Assembly (NCBI GenBank): GCA_038210495.1
Contig: JBBQWR010000021.1
Span: 1 to 64,000 of the forward strand
From: JBBQWR01 sp038210495
Lineage (GTDB): Bacteria > Planctomycetota > Planctomycetia > Pirellulales > DATAWG01
Direction: 5' to 3'
DNA length: 64,000 bases
Below are positions 8,988-18,197 of this stretch, in pieces. Under the pieces are notes generated by a model. It searched no databases, was not told the DNA's origin, and saw only the letters and a list, made by a program, of their open reading frames with translations. Position 1 is the stretch's first letter. Each line of letters begins with the position of its first letter. A program made the position numbers and the translations under genes.

Positions 8988-10586
8988 CTACAACGTCGGG
9001 CCAATGTTCCAGGGCACGAATTCTTCGTCGCCGAGATTCAGGAGCTCGCTTTTTGTTTTCTTGCCGCTGGCGACGGCGAGAATTTCCGCGAAGATTTCCT
9101 GGCCGACTTCGCTCATCGCTCGGCCGGCGAGGATCGTGCCCGCGTCGAGGTCCATGTCGTCGATCATGCGCTCGTAGAGCGGCGTGTTCGAGGCGATCTT
9201 GATCGATGGCGCCGGTTTGCAACCGAAGCAGCTCCCGCGGCCGGTCGTGAACGCGACGATATTGGCGCCCCCCGCCACGATGCCCGTCACACTCACCGGG
9301 TCGAGGCCGGGCGTGTCCATGACCACCAGTCCCGACGTGGTGATTTGCTCGGCGTATTGCAAAACGTCGACCAGCGCTGTCGAGCCACCCTTGGCCACCG
9401 CGCCCAGCGATTTTTCGTAAATTGTCGTCAGGCCGCCGGCCTTGTTGCCAGGCGACGGATTGTTGTCGAGCACGCAGCCGAACACGCCGGCGTACCACTC
9501 CCACCACTCGATCCTCTCGATGAGCTTTTGGGCGATCGCGGGCGTTTTTGCGCGACGAGTCAGCAATTGCTCGGCCCCGTAGAGCTCCGTCGTTTCGGCG
9601 AGGACGACCGAGCCACCGGCAGCGACGAGCAGATCGCTCGCCACGCCGAGCGCGGGATTCGCCGTGACCCCCGACGCGCCGTCGGAGCCGCCGCAGTTGG
9701 TGCCCAGCACGATTTTGCTGGCGGAAATCGGCTCTCGGCGCCAGGCATTCACCTCGGGCAAAAGCTCGTGGACCATTCGCGCGCCGGCTTCGATGGTGCG
9801 CCGCGTGCCGCCTTCGTCTTGAATGCTTAAGACGGCCGGGCGACGAGGCGCAGCGCCGTTAACGACGGCGCCGCCTTTCGCATTCAAAGACGATCGATGA
9901 CCGTTAATTTGAAACAACCGCTGTTCCGAGACGAGATGGCCGATCGTGGCCGTTTCGCAGCCCAGGCCGATCAGCAGATAGCCGCCAATGTTCGGATGCC
10001 GCGCGATTCCACCGAGCACGCGATCGTAAATCCGATGCTGAAGACCATCGAATTGAATGCCGCAGCCGCCGCCGTGCGTGAACGCGACAACGCCATCGAC
10101 GTGCGGATAGTCGGCCAGCGCCGTGGCGTCGAACTGCCGGGCGATCGCCCGACTGACCGACGCCGAGCAATTGACCGACGAAATAATCGCCAGATAATTT
10201 CGCGTTCCGGCGCGACCGTCCGGCCGAAGATAGCCCATGAAAGTGTGGCCCGCGATCGGGGCGGGGTCAGCAGGCACGGCGGTGGCCGCTTGGTAGTCGC
10301 GAGAGAATTGTCCGGCGGCGACATTGTGAGTGTGAACCCAATCGCCGGGTGCGATGGGCGCGGAAGCGAAGCCGATGATCTGCCCGAATTTCAAAACCGG
10401 TTCGTTAACGTTGAGCGAGGCGATGGCGATTTTGTGCCCGCGCGGGACGGCGGCGGGCAGCGTGAGAGTTTTTCCGGCGATGGTGATCCGGGCGCCGACA
10501 GGTAGATCGCGAGCGGCGACGCACACACTGTCCCGACCATCGAGCAGGACGAAGTCGCAGATTGCCGAAGTTGAAGCGGCGGTCAT
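8988..10586 (-). CDS. uxaA: Altronate dehydratase family protein (UxaA/GarD type, SAF plus dehydratase domains)
   Basis: With the ATG at 10586 the protein is 532 residues, the size of full-length altronate/galactarate dehydratases. An N-terminal SAF domain (residues 1 to about 80, DFVLLDGRDSVCVAARDLPVGA) is joined to the large catalytic domain, which has FMGYLRPDGRAGTRNY, the cysteine/histidine-rich segment FTHGGGCGIQ, GTNCGGSDGASGVTANPA, DNNPSPGNKAGG and a C-terminal GRGSCFGCKPAPSIK. These enzymes remove water from hexonates such as D-altronate in hexuronate breakdown. Galactarate dehydratase is the main alternative. An upstream TTG-type extension to 10646 is unlikely. No other hexuronate genes are adjacent, so the substrate is unproven. 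Confidence 0.82.
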   Translation of the reverse strand: MTAASTSAICDFVLLDGRDSVCVAARDLPVGARITIAGKTLTLPAAVPRGHKIAIASLNVNEPVLKFGQIIGFASAPIAPGDWVHTHNVAAGQFSRDYQAATAVPADPAPIAGHTFMGYLRPDGRAGTRNYLAIISSVNCSASVSRAIARQFDATALADYPHVDGVVAFTHGGGCGIQFDGLQHRIYDRVLGGIARHPNIGGYLLIGLGCETATIGHLVSEQRLFQINGHRSSLNAKGGAVVNGAAPRRPAVLSIQDEGGTRRTIEAGARMVHELLPEVNAWRREPISASKIVLGTNCGGSDGASGVTANPALGVASDLLVAAGGSVVLAETTELYGAEQLLTRRAKTPAIAQKLIERIEWWEWYAGVFGCVLDNNPSPGNKAGGLTTIYEKSLGAVAKGGSTALVDVLQYAEQITTSGLVVMDTPGLDPVSVTGIVAGGANIVAFTTGRGSCFGCKPAPSIKIASNTPLYERMIDDMDLDAGTILAGRAMSEVGQEIFAEILAVASGKKTKSELLNLGDEEFVPWNIGPTL

Positions 10587-10700
10587 AGCGCGGGCGAGAA
10601 GATTGACTGACGGATCACATCCCGAGAATAACCGGCGCGGCGCCAAGACGCCACCGCAACGGACCGAGTTGCGCGGCGCGGCGAGGAAGACTCCGTGGGC

Positions 10701-13661
10701 CTAATGTTTTGCCGGAGAGGGCGAATTGGCCGGTTCGCGCAGTGGGGGCGCAGACTCTTTGCCGGCGCTTGCCGGCGGGAGCGCTTTGCTGGACTCCGTG
10801 TCCGCGGTCGGTTTGGCGTCTACCGGCGCCGCCGCCGCAACGGGCGCCATCGCCCGGCGAAAGAGGAACACGGCCCGCATTCGTGGCTCGGGCGCCCGCC
10901 CCATCGAGGAACGCTCCGCGACACCGTTAGTGGACGAATCGGAATGGGCAGGCGCTTTGCCGCCGCTCTTGTCGCCACCTAGAGCGATATCTTTGTTGGT
11001 CGAATCGACGTTCGCCACGGCAGCCGTCTTGGCGGGCATGGTCGATGGGAGATCGCTGAGTTCTTCACCGTTTCGCTCCGGCGCGGCGGGGGCGGAATGC
11101 TCGGGCGAAGCTGCTGGCAGCGCGAGAACTTTGGCAACCGGCGGCTGCTTGGGAGCCCTTGCAGGGGTGGATTTCGCGTCCGAGCCGCGGTCGATACTAG
11201 GTTGGCCCGCGACTGAATCGGCGCCGGCCGGCGCGAAGTCGAAGGGGGCAGTCGCTTCGATCGAGTTTTGTTGCGGCTTACCCAATTGCGGGAGCATCGC
11301 GTCGGACAGATTCTCAGGCAGCGCGCGAAGCCGCCAGGCTGTTCCAACGCTGGACGCCGCCGGAGGCGCCTCGATCGGCGCGGGGCTCCTTTCGATCAGA
11401 GCGTCCGTGGGACGATTCAGTATTTGCGGGCCAGCCAATTTCACCTCGGTGTGTTTCGATTCGCCTGATTTCACGTCGCTCGAAATCGCTTTTAGTGGCT
11501 TGTCTGACGATTGAAGGGCTGGCGTCTGAATGATTGTCGTCTGAATGGCTGGCGCCTTCGCGGGACTGTTCTTGGTCTCCGTTTGCTCGACCCACTTGGC
11601 GGCATCGGCTTTCGGGTCGCCCGCCTCAGGCCCCTTGGCCTTGAATCGATAAACTTGCTGTGCGTCGTCGTCAGTCGTCACTCCGTCAGTCTTCACGCTC
11701 TCAGTCTTCGAACCGTCAATCTTCGAGCCGATCTTCGCGGCGGCAAACTTAGCGTCTGCTTGCTTTTCGTCGAGTTTGCCGGATGGTCGATCGAGAATGA
11801 CCGGCGCCATTGTAGGAGTCGGCTCGTCGGTGGCGATTTGCCGCTGGGCAATGTCCGGCCGTTTGGAGTCCTGATCTTCCGCATAAAATCGGGAGGCCGA
11901 CGAGCCGAATTCCGTTGCCGGCGTGGTGGCGACGACGAACTGATGGAACACTCCAGGCCGCGAACGAACATCGGCCACCAAACCCAATACTTGAGCCCGT
12001 GAACCCTCGACATAAACGACCTCGACCTCATCGGCGTCGGCCCGTCGCGCCGCGGTTTCGTTCTTGCCCAACGATTCGCGGCGGGCGCTCGTCGCGACGA
12101 GCGGCGACCGGATGGGCTGCGGGGCCAACGCCGGCCGTTCTTGTGGAGCGGCGACCCCGGCGATCTTCTGAGCTTGGTCGGCTGGAGCGGACGCCCCTTT
12201 CAGCGCTACCGCGCCGCGGTTTGGCGCCGAGGGACGTTCCGCGCCGCCCGACTTGCTAAACCTATCGAATTCGATGGTTTCGCCGTCGGTTGCGACACTC
12301 CGCGGCATTTGAGTCGCCGACGGATCGTCGCTAAACGCGAAGCTATTGTCGAACACGATGTGATTCTTGGCGAGCAATTGCTGGAATGCCGCATCGGTCG
12401 CGCCGTCAGCCGAAACGCACTCGGCGACGATTATTCCGGCCGGCGCCGATGAGCCGTTCGGGGAGCTGAATAGAGTCGCGTCCAAGCCGAGCCCTTCCGG
12501 CGCGGAATTCGGCTTGAGTCCGGCGCCATAGCCCCCGGTTGCTGGTCCAGCCAGTCCGCCGCGCTTCGCGGCCAACTCGTCCCGCGACGTGGCGATGGCG
12601 CCGGGCGCCGCCGGAGCTCGATCGGGCGCCGCTGACGGGCGCCGCCCGTCCGCTAGATTTCGGTTCCGCTCTTGGATCGATTTTTCGGTTGGAGTTTGAC
12701 TATCCTTCGCTCCGCCGACTGCCGATCCCGCGGCGCCGCTGGCGCCCTGTTCGGCGAAAAGGGCGATTTTCTTTTTCACGTCCTGGGCCAAGCCTCGTTT
12801 ATCGCTTTCAGGAGTAACCGGTTTTTCCATCGACTTGGCCAGCGCGCCGGATGTACCTGAAGACTTGCCGCCACCAGCCTCGTCCTGCCGAGCCAAGTCC
12901 TGACGACCGTCTCGAGACGCCAATCGAGCGGGGTCTGGAGGCGATTCCAATTCCGGCTCCTTGCGAGCGGTTTCCGAACGCTCGACGGCTGCCAAAGCCG
13001 GTCTGTTCAGCCTTCCCGCTCCACGTCCTTCACCCTTGGCGATGTCAAGCGTGTCGACGGATTGTTTGTTTTCCCGCAATCGATCCTCTTCCGGCCGCCG
13101 CGTTTCGGCAGCGTCGCGCGAGACCGCGACCGACGACTTTTTTTCCATGTCGCCGAGTTCCGTTTTTTGTTTGAGTTGCTCTTTGTCGAGCTTGGCGATC
13201 TCCGGCCCATGGTCGCGCGGCTCGCGATTGAAGATCATGAGCATGATGGCGGTGGCGATCGCCAAGCCGGCCCACAGCGCCGGCCGAATCAGCCGCTCGC
13301 GGGACCAGTTGCTGGACCATGCGGGGATCAAATCACCGCCCGCCAAAGTGGACGGAGTTATCGGCGCCGATGACGCTTGCCCGGGCGATGGATCGGCCGT
13401 TTCCGCGTCGCGGGCGGCGCCGTTAATCCCGGAGGCTAAGACTTCGCGCTCGGCTTGGCGCAAGACACGCTGGGCAAAGTCGCGCTCGAGCGCGTGACGG
13501 GGCAAGAGCTCAAGATCGCTCCGTAGCGCACGCAACTCGTCGACCACCTGCCGCAGCTCGGCGTCGTGACCGAGTCGCTCCTCGAATCGCGCATGCTCGT
13601 CGCCGGATAGTTCGCCGTCGATGTAGGCGCTGATTCGTTCGTCGTTATAAAACGGATTCAT
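10701..13661 (-). CDS. Giant membrane anti-sigma factor with a long low-complexity extracytoplasmic domain
   Basis: The protein is 986 residues and follows the ECF sigma gene after 77 bases on the same strand. Residues 1-75 form an anti-sigma-like helical domain (NDERISAYIDGELSGDEHARFEERL), a pattern common in planctomycete anti-sigma factors that lack the full zinc motif. One membrane helix lies near residues 127-147 (LIRPALWAGLAIATAIMLMI). The remaining roughly 820 residues are rich in Ala, Pro, Ser, Lys and Glu, with two more ordered patches (around AECVSADGATDAAFQQLLAKN and VEVVYVEGSRAQVLGLVADV) that look like short alpha/beta modules. It probably holds the sigma factor at the inner membrane and senses the cell-envelope side; the function of the tail is unknown. 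Confidence 0.75.
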   Translation of the reverse strand: MNPFYNDERISAYIDGELSGDEHARFEERLGHDAELRQVVDELRALRSDLELLPRHALERDFAQRVLRQAEREVLASGINGAARDAETADPSPGQASSAPITPSTLAGGDLIPAWSSNWSRERLIRPALWAGLAIATAIMLMIFNREPRDHGPEIAKLDKEQLKQKTELGDMEKKSSVAVSRDAAETRRPEEDRLRENKQSVDTLDIAKGEGRGAGRLNRPALAAVERSETARKEPELESPPDPARLASRDGRQDLARQDEAGGGKSSGTSGALAKSMEKPVTPESDKRGLAQDVKKKIALFAEQGASGAAGSAVGGAKDSQTPTEKSIQERNRNLADGRRPSAAPDRAPAAPGAIATSRDELAAKRGGLAGPATGGYGAGLKPNSAPEGLGLDATLFSSPNGSSAPAGIIVAECVSADGATDAAFQQLLAKNHIVFDNSFAFSDDPSATQMPRSVATDGETIEFDRFSKSGGAERPSAPNRGAVALKGASAPADQAQKIAGVAAPQERPALAPQPIRSPLVATSARRESLGKNETAARRADADEVEVVYVEGSRAQVLGLVADVRSRPGVFHQFVVATTPATEFGSSASRFYAEDQDSKRPDIAQRQIATDEPTPTMAPVILDRPSGKLDEKQADAKFAAAKIGSKIDGSKTESVKTDGVTTDDDAQQVYRFKAKGPEAGDPKADAAKWVEQTETKNSPAKAPAIQTTIIQTPALQSSDKPLKAISSDVKSGESKHTEVKLAGPQILNRPTDALIERSPAPIEAPPAASSVGTAWRLRALPENLSDAMLPQLGKPQQNSIEATAPFDFAPAGADSVAGQPSIDRGSDAKSTPARAPKQPPVAKVLALPAASPEHSAPAAPERNGEELSDLPSTMPAKTAAVANVDSTNKDIALGGDKSGGKAPAHSDSSTNGVAERSSMGRAPEPRMRAVFLFRRAMAPVAAAAPVDAKPTADTESSKALPPASAGKESAPPLREPANSPSPAKH

Positions 13662-13738
13662 GGCTCAGTCGGCCCAGGATCGGCGGCGCATCAAGACGCC
13701 GCGAGGTAGCCGCTCAAATTTCTGCTAGTGTTCTCTGA

Positions 13739-14299
13739 TTAAGTTTCTTCTTGGAGCACTTCCTTCAGGTGTTCGCGTAGCTCCATTCGCGCCCGGTGCA
13801 GCCGACTGCGGACGGTGCCGACCGGCATGTCGAGCATTTCGGCGATCGTTTCGTAACAGCAGCCATCCATCTCTCGCAGGACCAGCACGGCGCGATGCTC
13901 TTCGCTCAACGCGGCCAGCGCGGCCTGCACTTGATCGACTCGTTCTTGCCGTTCCATTCGCTCCGAGGGACCGCCGTCGCGAGCGATCGGCTCTTGGCCG
14001 GACGCTTCGCGTCGTTGGTCCAGCGACGACGTCGGTTTCCGCTTGCGATGCCGACTGACCGCCACGTTGAACGCGATGCGATATAGCCAGGTATAAAATG
14101 CGGCGGTGCGCTGGAACGACTCCAGCTTCAAGAGCGCCTGCACAAAAGCATCCTGGGCCACGTCGCGGGCTTCCTCGGGCGAACCCACGACGTGTAGTAG
14201 GGCGTTGTACAAGCGGTCTTGATATTTGGTGACCAGTTGCCCAAACGCATCGGATTGGCCAGCCAGGGCCTGATCGATGAGGTGGGCGTCGTCGTTCAC
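13739..14299 (-). CDS. ECF RNA polymerase sigma factor (sigma-E/RpoE-like)
   Basis: A 186-residue protein with a GTG start at 14299. Region 2 (about residues 20-90) includes FGQLVTKYQDRLYNALLHVV, the RNA-polymerase contact EARDVAQDAFVQALLKLESF and the -10 recognition segment FYTWLYRIAFNVAVSRHRK. Region 4 (about 125-180) has LSEEHRAVLVLREMDGCCYE and the helix-turn-helix MLDMPVGTVRSRLHRARMEL. A Gln/Arg/Ser-rich linker joins them. The downstream gene is its probable anti-sigma partner. The target regulon is unknown; autoregulation is usual for such pairs. Confidence 0.93.
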   Translation of the reverse strand: MNDDAHLIDQALAGQSDAFGQLVTKYQDRLYNALLHVVGSPEEARDVAQDAFVQALLKLESFQRTAAFYTWLYRIAFNVAVSRHRKRKPTSSLDQRREASGQEPIARDGGPSERMERQERVDQVQAALAALSEEHRAVLVLREMDGCCYETIAEMLDMPVGTVRSRLHRARMELREHLKEVLQEET

Positions 14300-14534
14300 A
14301 ACCGCTCCAAAATTACGACGCGATAAGGCCCGGAAAAGTTCCGCCTGCGAGAGCTAACCTCGGCGGTTCTCGGCTGAAGTGAAAAAATAGGCGCCGCCGG
14401 ACGCTTATTTCTCATTATCTTCGCCCGCCGGACGGGGCCTGTCAAACTCTGGTCTGGCAATCACTTGCGCGGGTCGCCATCGGCCCCTTTGAGACTCTCG
14501 CGTGCAAGTTAGTGACTTTTCCGGCCGGATTTGT

Positions 14535-15947
14535 TCAAGTCGGCGCGGCGGGCAGTTCGCGACGCTTTATCGCCGGTCGGCTCAGCAGATAGAGCCAAAA
14601 CACGGCGGCGGCCACCAGCATGATGACGCTCAAAAACTGCGAAATGCTCATTCCCAAATAAGCCTTCGGTTCATCGGTCCGAATTGATTCCAATAAAAAT
14701 CGGGCAATCGCATGCACGCCGAGCATTAAGGCGAACACTTCTCCTTCCCGCCGCCGGAGCGGATCGAACGCCAGCAGCAAAAGGCAAAGCAGGCCGGCGT
14801 CGATCGCGCTATAAAGCTGCGTCGGATGCACGCTCAGGCTTCGAGTCGGCGGTTCGTCGTCGGCGGTGATGGTCCACTGGACCGGCTCGGGTCGATCGAC
14901 GAGCCGGAGCGTCACGCGCGCCCCTTCGCCGGTCGCGCCGAGCAGCGCCTCTTCGGCGGCGCCCAGCGTTTCGATCGTCGTGCGGCTCAGCCCGCTGGGC
15001 GTCTGGCGAGTATCGACTCGCGGAAAAATCATCCTCGGCTTCGCGTCGCCGGGCGGCTGGACGCTGATCTCGCGTATTTGATCGCCGGGGCGAACTCCCG
15101 CGACGGCCGCGGCCGATCCGGGCTTTACCGCCGCGACGACGGCGCCATGCTCGTCCGCTCGCCCATTAAAGGCGAGCCCGTGCAAATAAAGCTGGCCTTG
15201 CTCGAGTTGCCGTTCATACGGCGGCGAACGTTCGGGAAATTGCACGGCCCAGGGCAAATCGCAGGCCCCGCCAAAACAACAGCCATTGAAAAAACAACCG
15301 ATCCGGCCGATCGCCAGCCCTAGCACCATGCTGGGCGCCGCAATGTCGGCGAGCCGGAGCACGGGCAACCGAAACTTGAGCAGAAAATACAGACTACTGG
15401 CGGCGCCTCCGATCAACGCGCCGTAAATCACCAGCCCACCTTTGGCGATGTTGAGCACGCCCGAAAGCGTTCCGATGAGATCGAAATTGCTAGCGGCATC
15501 GACTCGATAAAACTGCGTTCGCCAGTATTCGATGACATAAAACGCGCGGGCGCCAAGCATGCCGCCGACGAACAGCCAGAGGGCGAGCGAAATGATGATC
15601 TCCGGGTCGACGCCACGCTGCCGAGCCCGATGTATCGCCAACGCCACGGCCGAGATGACTCCTATCAGGACCATCACGCCGTAGCCGCGAATCGGCAACC
15701 CAAGAGCTTCGGGGTTCGACGGATCGCGGTGCTCTAATAAACTCGGCAGGAATAGCACGAGCACGGCGCCGAGAAACGCCAATAGCACGGCGAGACCCCC
15801 GGCGTCGACGGTGAGGCCATACCGGTACACCTGCCGAGCCATGGCGATCAGCGCGCCGACGGCCCAGATGGCGAACAAGATCCCGGGCACGCCGAATACC
15901 GGCAGGCCGAAGAGACGATCGGGGATGTAGAACAGCGTTTGAAGCAC
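14535..15947 (-). CDS. lgt: Prolipoprotein diacylglyceryl transferase with an inserted PDZ-like domain
   Basis: A 470-residue protein (GTG start at 15947), against about 270-300 for usual Lgt. The first step of lipoprotein maturation, transfer of diacylglycerol to the lipobox cysteine at the inner membrane, is supported by the Lgt core: about seven membrane helices, IRGYGVMVLIG, the signature GRIGCFFNGCCFG (residues about 214-226) and VHPTQLYSAIDAG (about 373-385). Between the signature and the HPTQLY motif, residues about 240-370 form an insertion with a PDZ-like core (VKPGSAAAVAGVRPGDQI, 274-291) and a long linker. The planctomycete Lgt signature also carries extra cysteines. The active-site segments look intact, so the enzyme is probably active. 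Confidence 0.92.
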   Translation of the reverse strand: MLQTLFYIPDRLFGLPVFGVPGILFAIWAVGALIAMARQVYRYGLTVDAGGLAVLLAFLGAVLVLFLPSLLEHRDPSNPEALGLPIRGYGVMVLIGVISAVALAIHRARQRGVDPEIIISLALWLFVGGMLGARAFYVIEYWRTQFYRVDAASNFDLIGTLSGVLNIAKGGLVIYGALIGGAASSLYFLLKFRLPVLRLADIAAPSMVLGLAIGRIGCFFNGCCFGGACDLPWAVQFPERSPPYERQLEQGQLYLHGLAFNGRADEHGAVVAAVKPGSAAAVAGVRPGDQIREISVQPPGDAKPRMIFPRVDTRQTPSGLSRTTIETLGAAEEALLGATGEGARVTLRLVDRPEPVQWTITADDEPPTRSLSVHPTQLYSAIDAGLLCLLLLAFDPLRRREGEVFALMLGVHAIARFLLESIRTDEPKAYLGMSISQFLSVIMLVAAAVFWLYLLSRPAIKRRELPAAPT

Positions 15948-15965
15948 GAGAGTATTTTAGCGGAG

Positions 15966-16110
15966 ATATGCAGAATGACGAATGTCGAATTCCGAGTGGA
16001 GATCGGGTGGCCGGGGCTGGAGGCGCTTCGCCGAAGCCCCTGAGCGTTGCGAAATGGCGAATGTCCAATGACGAATGTTTAATCAATGCCTAAATGACGA
16101 AGCACGAATG
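15966..16110. repeat. AATGACGAA / TTCGTCATT dispersed repeat cluster with an embedded CCGGGGC hairpin
   Basis: Several copies of AATGACGAATG and variants (AAATGGCGAATGTCC, AATGACGAAGCACGAATGA) fill the spacer between lgt and panC. In the middle is GGTGGCCGGGGCTGGAGGCG...CGAAGCCCC, a hairpin related to the element at 29910-30010. Matching clusters lie at 35336-35527, 44684-44830 and 46439-46563. Confidence 0.75.
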
Positions 16111-16150
16111 ACGAAGGCCTGGGATTTGACATCTGCGCCCGGGCTGAATT

Positions 16151-17032
16151 TCATCCGTCGAGCAGCATGTTGTCGATCAATCTCGTCGAACCGACCCTTG
16201 CCGCGACGATGGCAACGGCGGGGCCGGTGATTTTCATGAGTTCGGTCATGGACTCTGGGGCGACGATGGCGGCGTAGTCGAGCATCACGCCCGGAACCGC
16301 CGTGATTTGACGACGCATCTCGCCGGCGATTGCTTGCGCGTCGCGCCCGCCGGTGCTTACCGCATTAACTGCCGCACGGAGGCTTTGCGATAGCACCAGG
16401 GCGCGACTGCGATCGTCGGCGCTCAGGTATGCGTTGCGAGAGCTAAGCGCGAGTCCGTCCGGTTCGCGAACCGTGGGGCAGACCGTGATTTCGATCGGCA
16501 CGTTTAGGTCGGCGACCATTCGCCGAATCACGACGGTCTGCTGAAAGTCTTTTTGTCCGAAGTAGGCGACATCCGCCGAGGCCATGTTGAACAGCTTGAG
16601 CACGATCGTGGCGACGCCGCGAAAGTGAGTCGGTCGGCTGGCGCCTTCCCAGAGTTGACTAACGCGATCGACATGCACATAGGTCTCGTGATCCGGCCGG
16701 TACATCGTTTCGGTTTCTGGAGCGTAGACGATATCGGTCCCCGTGCCCTCCAACAATTGCAAGTCGCGGTCAAGCACTCGCGGGTAGCGCGAAAAATCTT
16801 CGCTCGGTCCGAACTGCGCAGGATTGACGAAGATCGTGACGACCGTGCGATCGCATTCGGCGGCCGATCTGGCGACAAGGCTTAAATGCCCGGCGTGCAA
16901 GGCACCCATTGTCGGTACGAGCCCAACTCGCTCGCCGGCCGCCCGCCAGACGCGCATCTGTTGCCGCAACTGGTCGGGATCGGTAATGACCCGCGGCGCC
17001 GGCGATGGTGGTTGAGATGGCGCGTCGGTCAT
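16151..17032 (-). CDS. panC: Pantothenate synthetase
   Basis: With the ATG at 17032 the protein has 293 residues. PanC joins pantoate and beta-alanine using ATP in coenzyme A synthesis. Signatures seen: GLVPTMGALHAGHLSLV (ATP-binding HIGH-type motif), TIFVNPAQFGPSEDFSRYPR, YFGQKDFQQ and VREPDGLALSSRNAYLS (KMSKS-type loop). The ATG overlaps the TGA-containing end of the upstream FolK-kinase fusion (17029-17032), so the two are translationally coupled. A longer reading from 17104 would only duplicate the end of the upstream gene. Confidence 0.97.
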   Translation of the reverse strand: MTDAPSQPPSPAPRVITDPDQLRQQMRVWRAAGERVGLVPTMGALHAGHLSLVARSAAECDRTVVTIFVNPAQFGPSEDFSRYPRVLDRDLQLLEGTGTDIVYAPETETMYRPDHETYVHVDRVSQLWEGASRPTHFRGVATIVLKLFNMASADVAYFGQKDFQQTVVIRRMVADLNVPIEITVCPTVREPDGLALSSRNAYLSADDRSRALVLSQSLRAAVNAVSTGGRDAQAIAGEMRRQITAVPGVMLDYAAIVAPESMTELMKITGPAVAIVAARVGSTRLIDNMLLDG

Positions 17033-18018
17033 CGAGACTCCATGGCTTGGATCGCCGCCACGAGTTGGGTAATCGCTAGGACAAGCGGCACGCCGTCGAG
17101 CCATAAAATTGGACCGCGATTTGGTTCCATTAATTGTTTCCGCAATAATTTTCGCAAGAGGTCGAATTCCGGTGTAGGGCTATCCGTATCCAAGAACACG
17201 TGCAGCTTCGGGGCGGGCCACAGGTGGGCTCGCGACATTCCGGCGATCGTGCTGGACTGGAGGAACTGCCCCCGTGGTAGTAGCGCGTAACAGGCCGATT
17301 GTTCGATCCAATAATCGCTGATCGCTGGCGCGGACGTTGATCCGCCGTCCCAATCAACCGCGGCCAACTGTTGAACTCGTAACCCGGAAAATTTTATCTC
17401 GCGCCCGATGGCATGGGTAGACAACTCGTCGCTTTCGATGATTTCGCCGCGCGCGGGATCGGCCAGAAATCGGCCCCCCGTCGCGGAGGCGGCCGCTTTC
17501 GCCAATTCCGTTTTGCCGACGCCTGGAGGACCGGTGATGGCGATGTAGGGCAATGCGGTGCGCAAGTGATCGCGAAGCGTCTCGATCGTCCAACGGATGA
17601 CGGGATGCACCATTTTTGGAGCGATCTCCGCCGCCGGCTCGATCACGAACCGGCGAAAGGTCATCCGCGGGTGCGGCACGATCAATCGCGGCGAATCGAT
17701 GACCTCGCTGCCGTACAGCAGCAGATCGAGATCGAGCGTCCGGGCATCCCATGTCACTTGCCGAGATCGTCCAGCGGCCGCTTCGATCCCTTCGAGCACC
17801 GATTGCAGGGCGTGCGGGTCGAGCGAAGTTTCCAGCAGCGCGGCGCCGTTGAGAAATTCTGGCTGCCCGGGTGGGCCGCCGATCGGGGATGTGGCGCGCC
17901 ACGAGCTTACGGCGACGACTTGAATTCGCGGGTTCGCCGCGAGTTGCTTGATCGTCTCGTCAAGATAATTTTTCCGCTCGCCTAAATTGGAGCCCAAGGC
18001 TATCAGGGCGGCGGTCAT
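17029..18018 (-). CDS. folK: FolK (HPPK) fused to a C-terminal deoxynucleoside-kinase-like P-loop domain
   Basis: A 329-residue fusion. Residues 1 to about 150 are 2-amino-4-hydroxy-6-hydroxymethyldihydropteridine pyrophosphokinase: IALGSNLGERKNYLDETI, SPIGGPPGQPEFLNGA and the HPPK signature WDARTLDLDLLLYG. Residues about 155-329 begin with a strand and P-loop (AITGPPGVGKT, about 163-170) and continue with SDYWIEQSACYALL and LHVFLDTDSP, a layout like dGK/dAK-type deoxynucleoside kinases but short (about 175 residues), with a weakly conserved middle. The first half makes a folate precursor; the role of the second half is inferred only from the P-loop and general pattern. It overlaps panC by four bases. 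Confidence 0.88.
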   Translation of the reverse strand: MTAALIALGSNLGERKNYLDETIKQLAANPRIQVVAVSSWRATSPIGGPPGQPEFLNGAALLETSLDPHALQSVLEGIEAAAGRSRQVTWDARTLDLDLLLYGSEVIDSPRLIVPHPRMTFRRFVIEPAAEIAPKMVHPVIRWTIETLRDHLRTALPYIAITGPPGVGKTELAKAAASATGGRFLADPARGEIIESDELSTHAIGREIKFSGLRVQQLAAVDWDGGSTSAPAISDYWIEQSACYALLPRGQFLQSSTIAGMSRAHLWPAPKLHVFLDTDSPTPEFDLLRKLLRKQLMEPNRGPILWLDGVPLVLAITQLVAAIQAMESR

Positions 18019-18066
18019 GGGACGAGCGTGGCGCGGCGAGGACGATCATGGCGCAAGTCGCGCCGG

Positions 18067-18093
18067 GGACAGGGGGCTTACGCCCCGCTCGCC
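18067..18093. repeat. GGACAGGGGG...CCCCGCTCGCC element (copy 1 of 7)
   Basis: Reads GGACAGGGGG CTTACG CCCCGCTCGCC. The GGGGGC/GCCCC arms can form a hairpin with loop TTAC. Unlike most copies this one has no stop codon beside it; it lies about 50 bases upstream of the folK start. Confidence 0.75.
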
Positions 18094-18197
18094 ACGAACG
18101 CTGCCAAAATAAAAAGCCAGGGGGGACATCCAGGCCACGACCAGGTCGTCGACTATCGATCCCTCAGTCATCGCCCCCAAGCAATTTTGTTTCCGAC

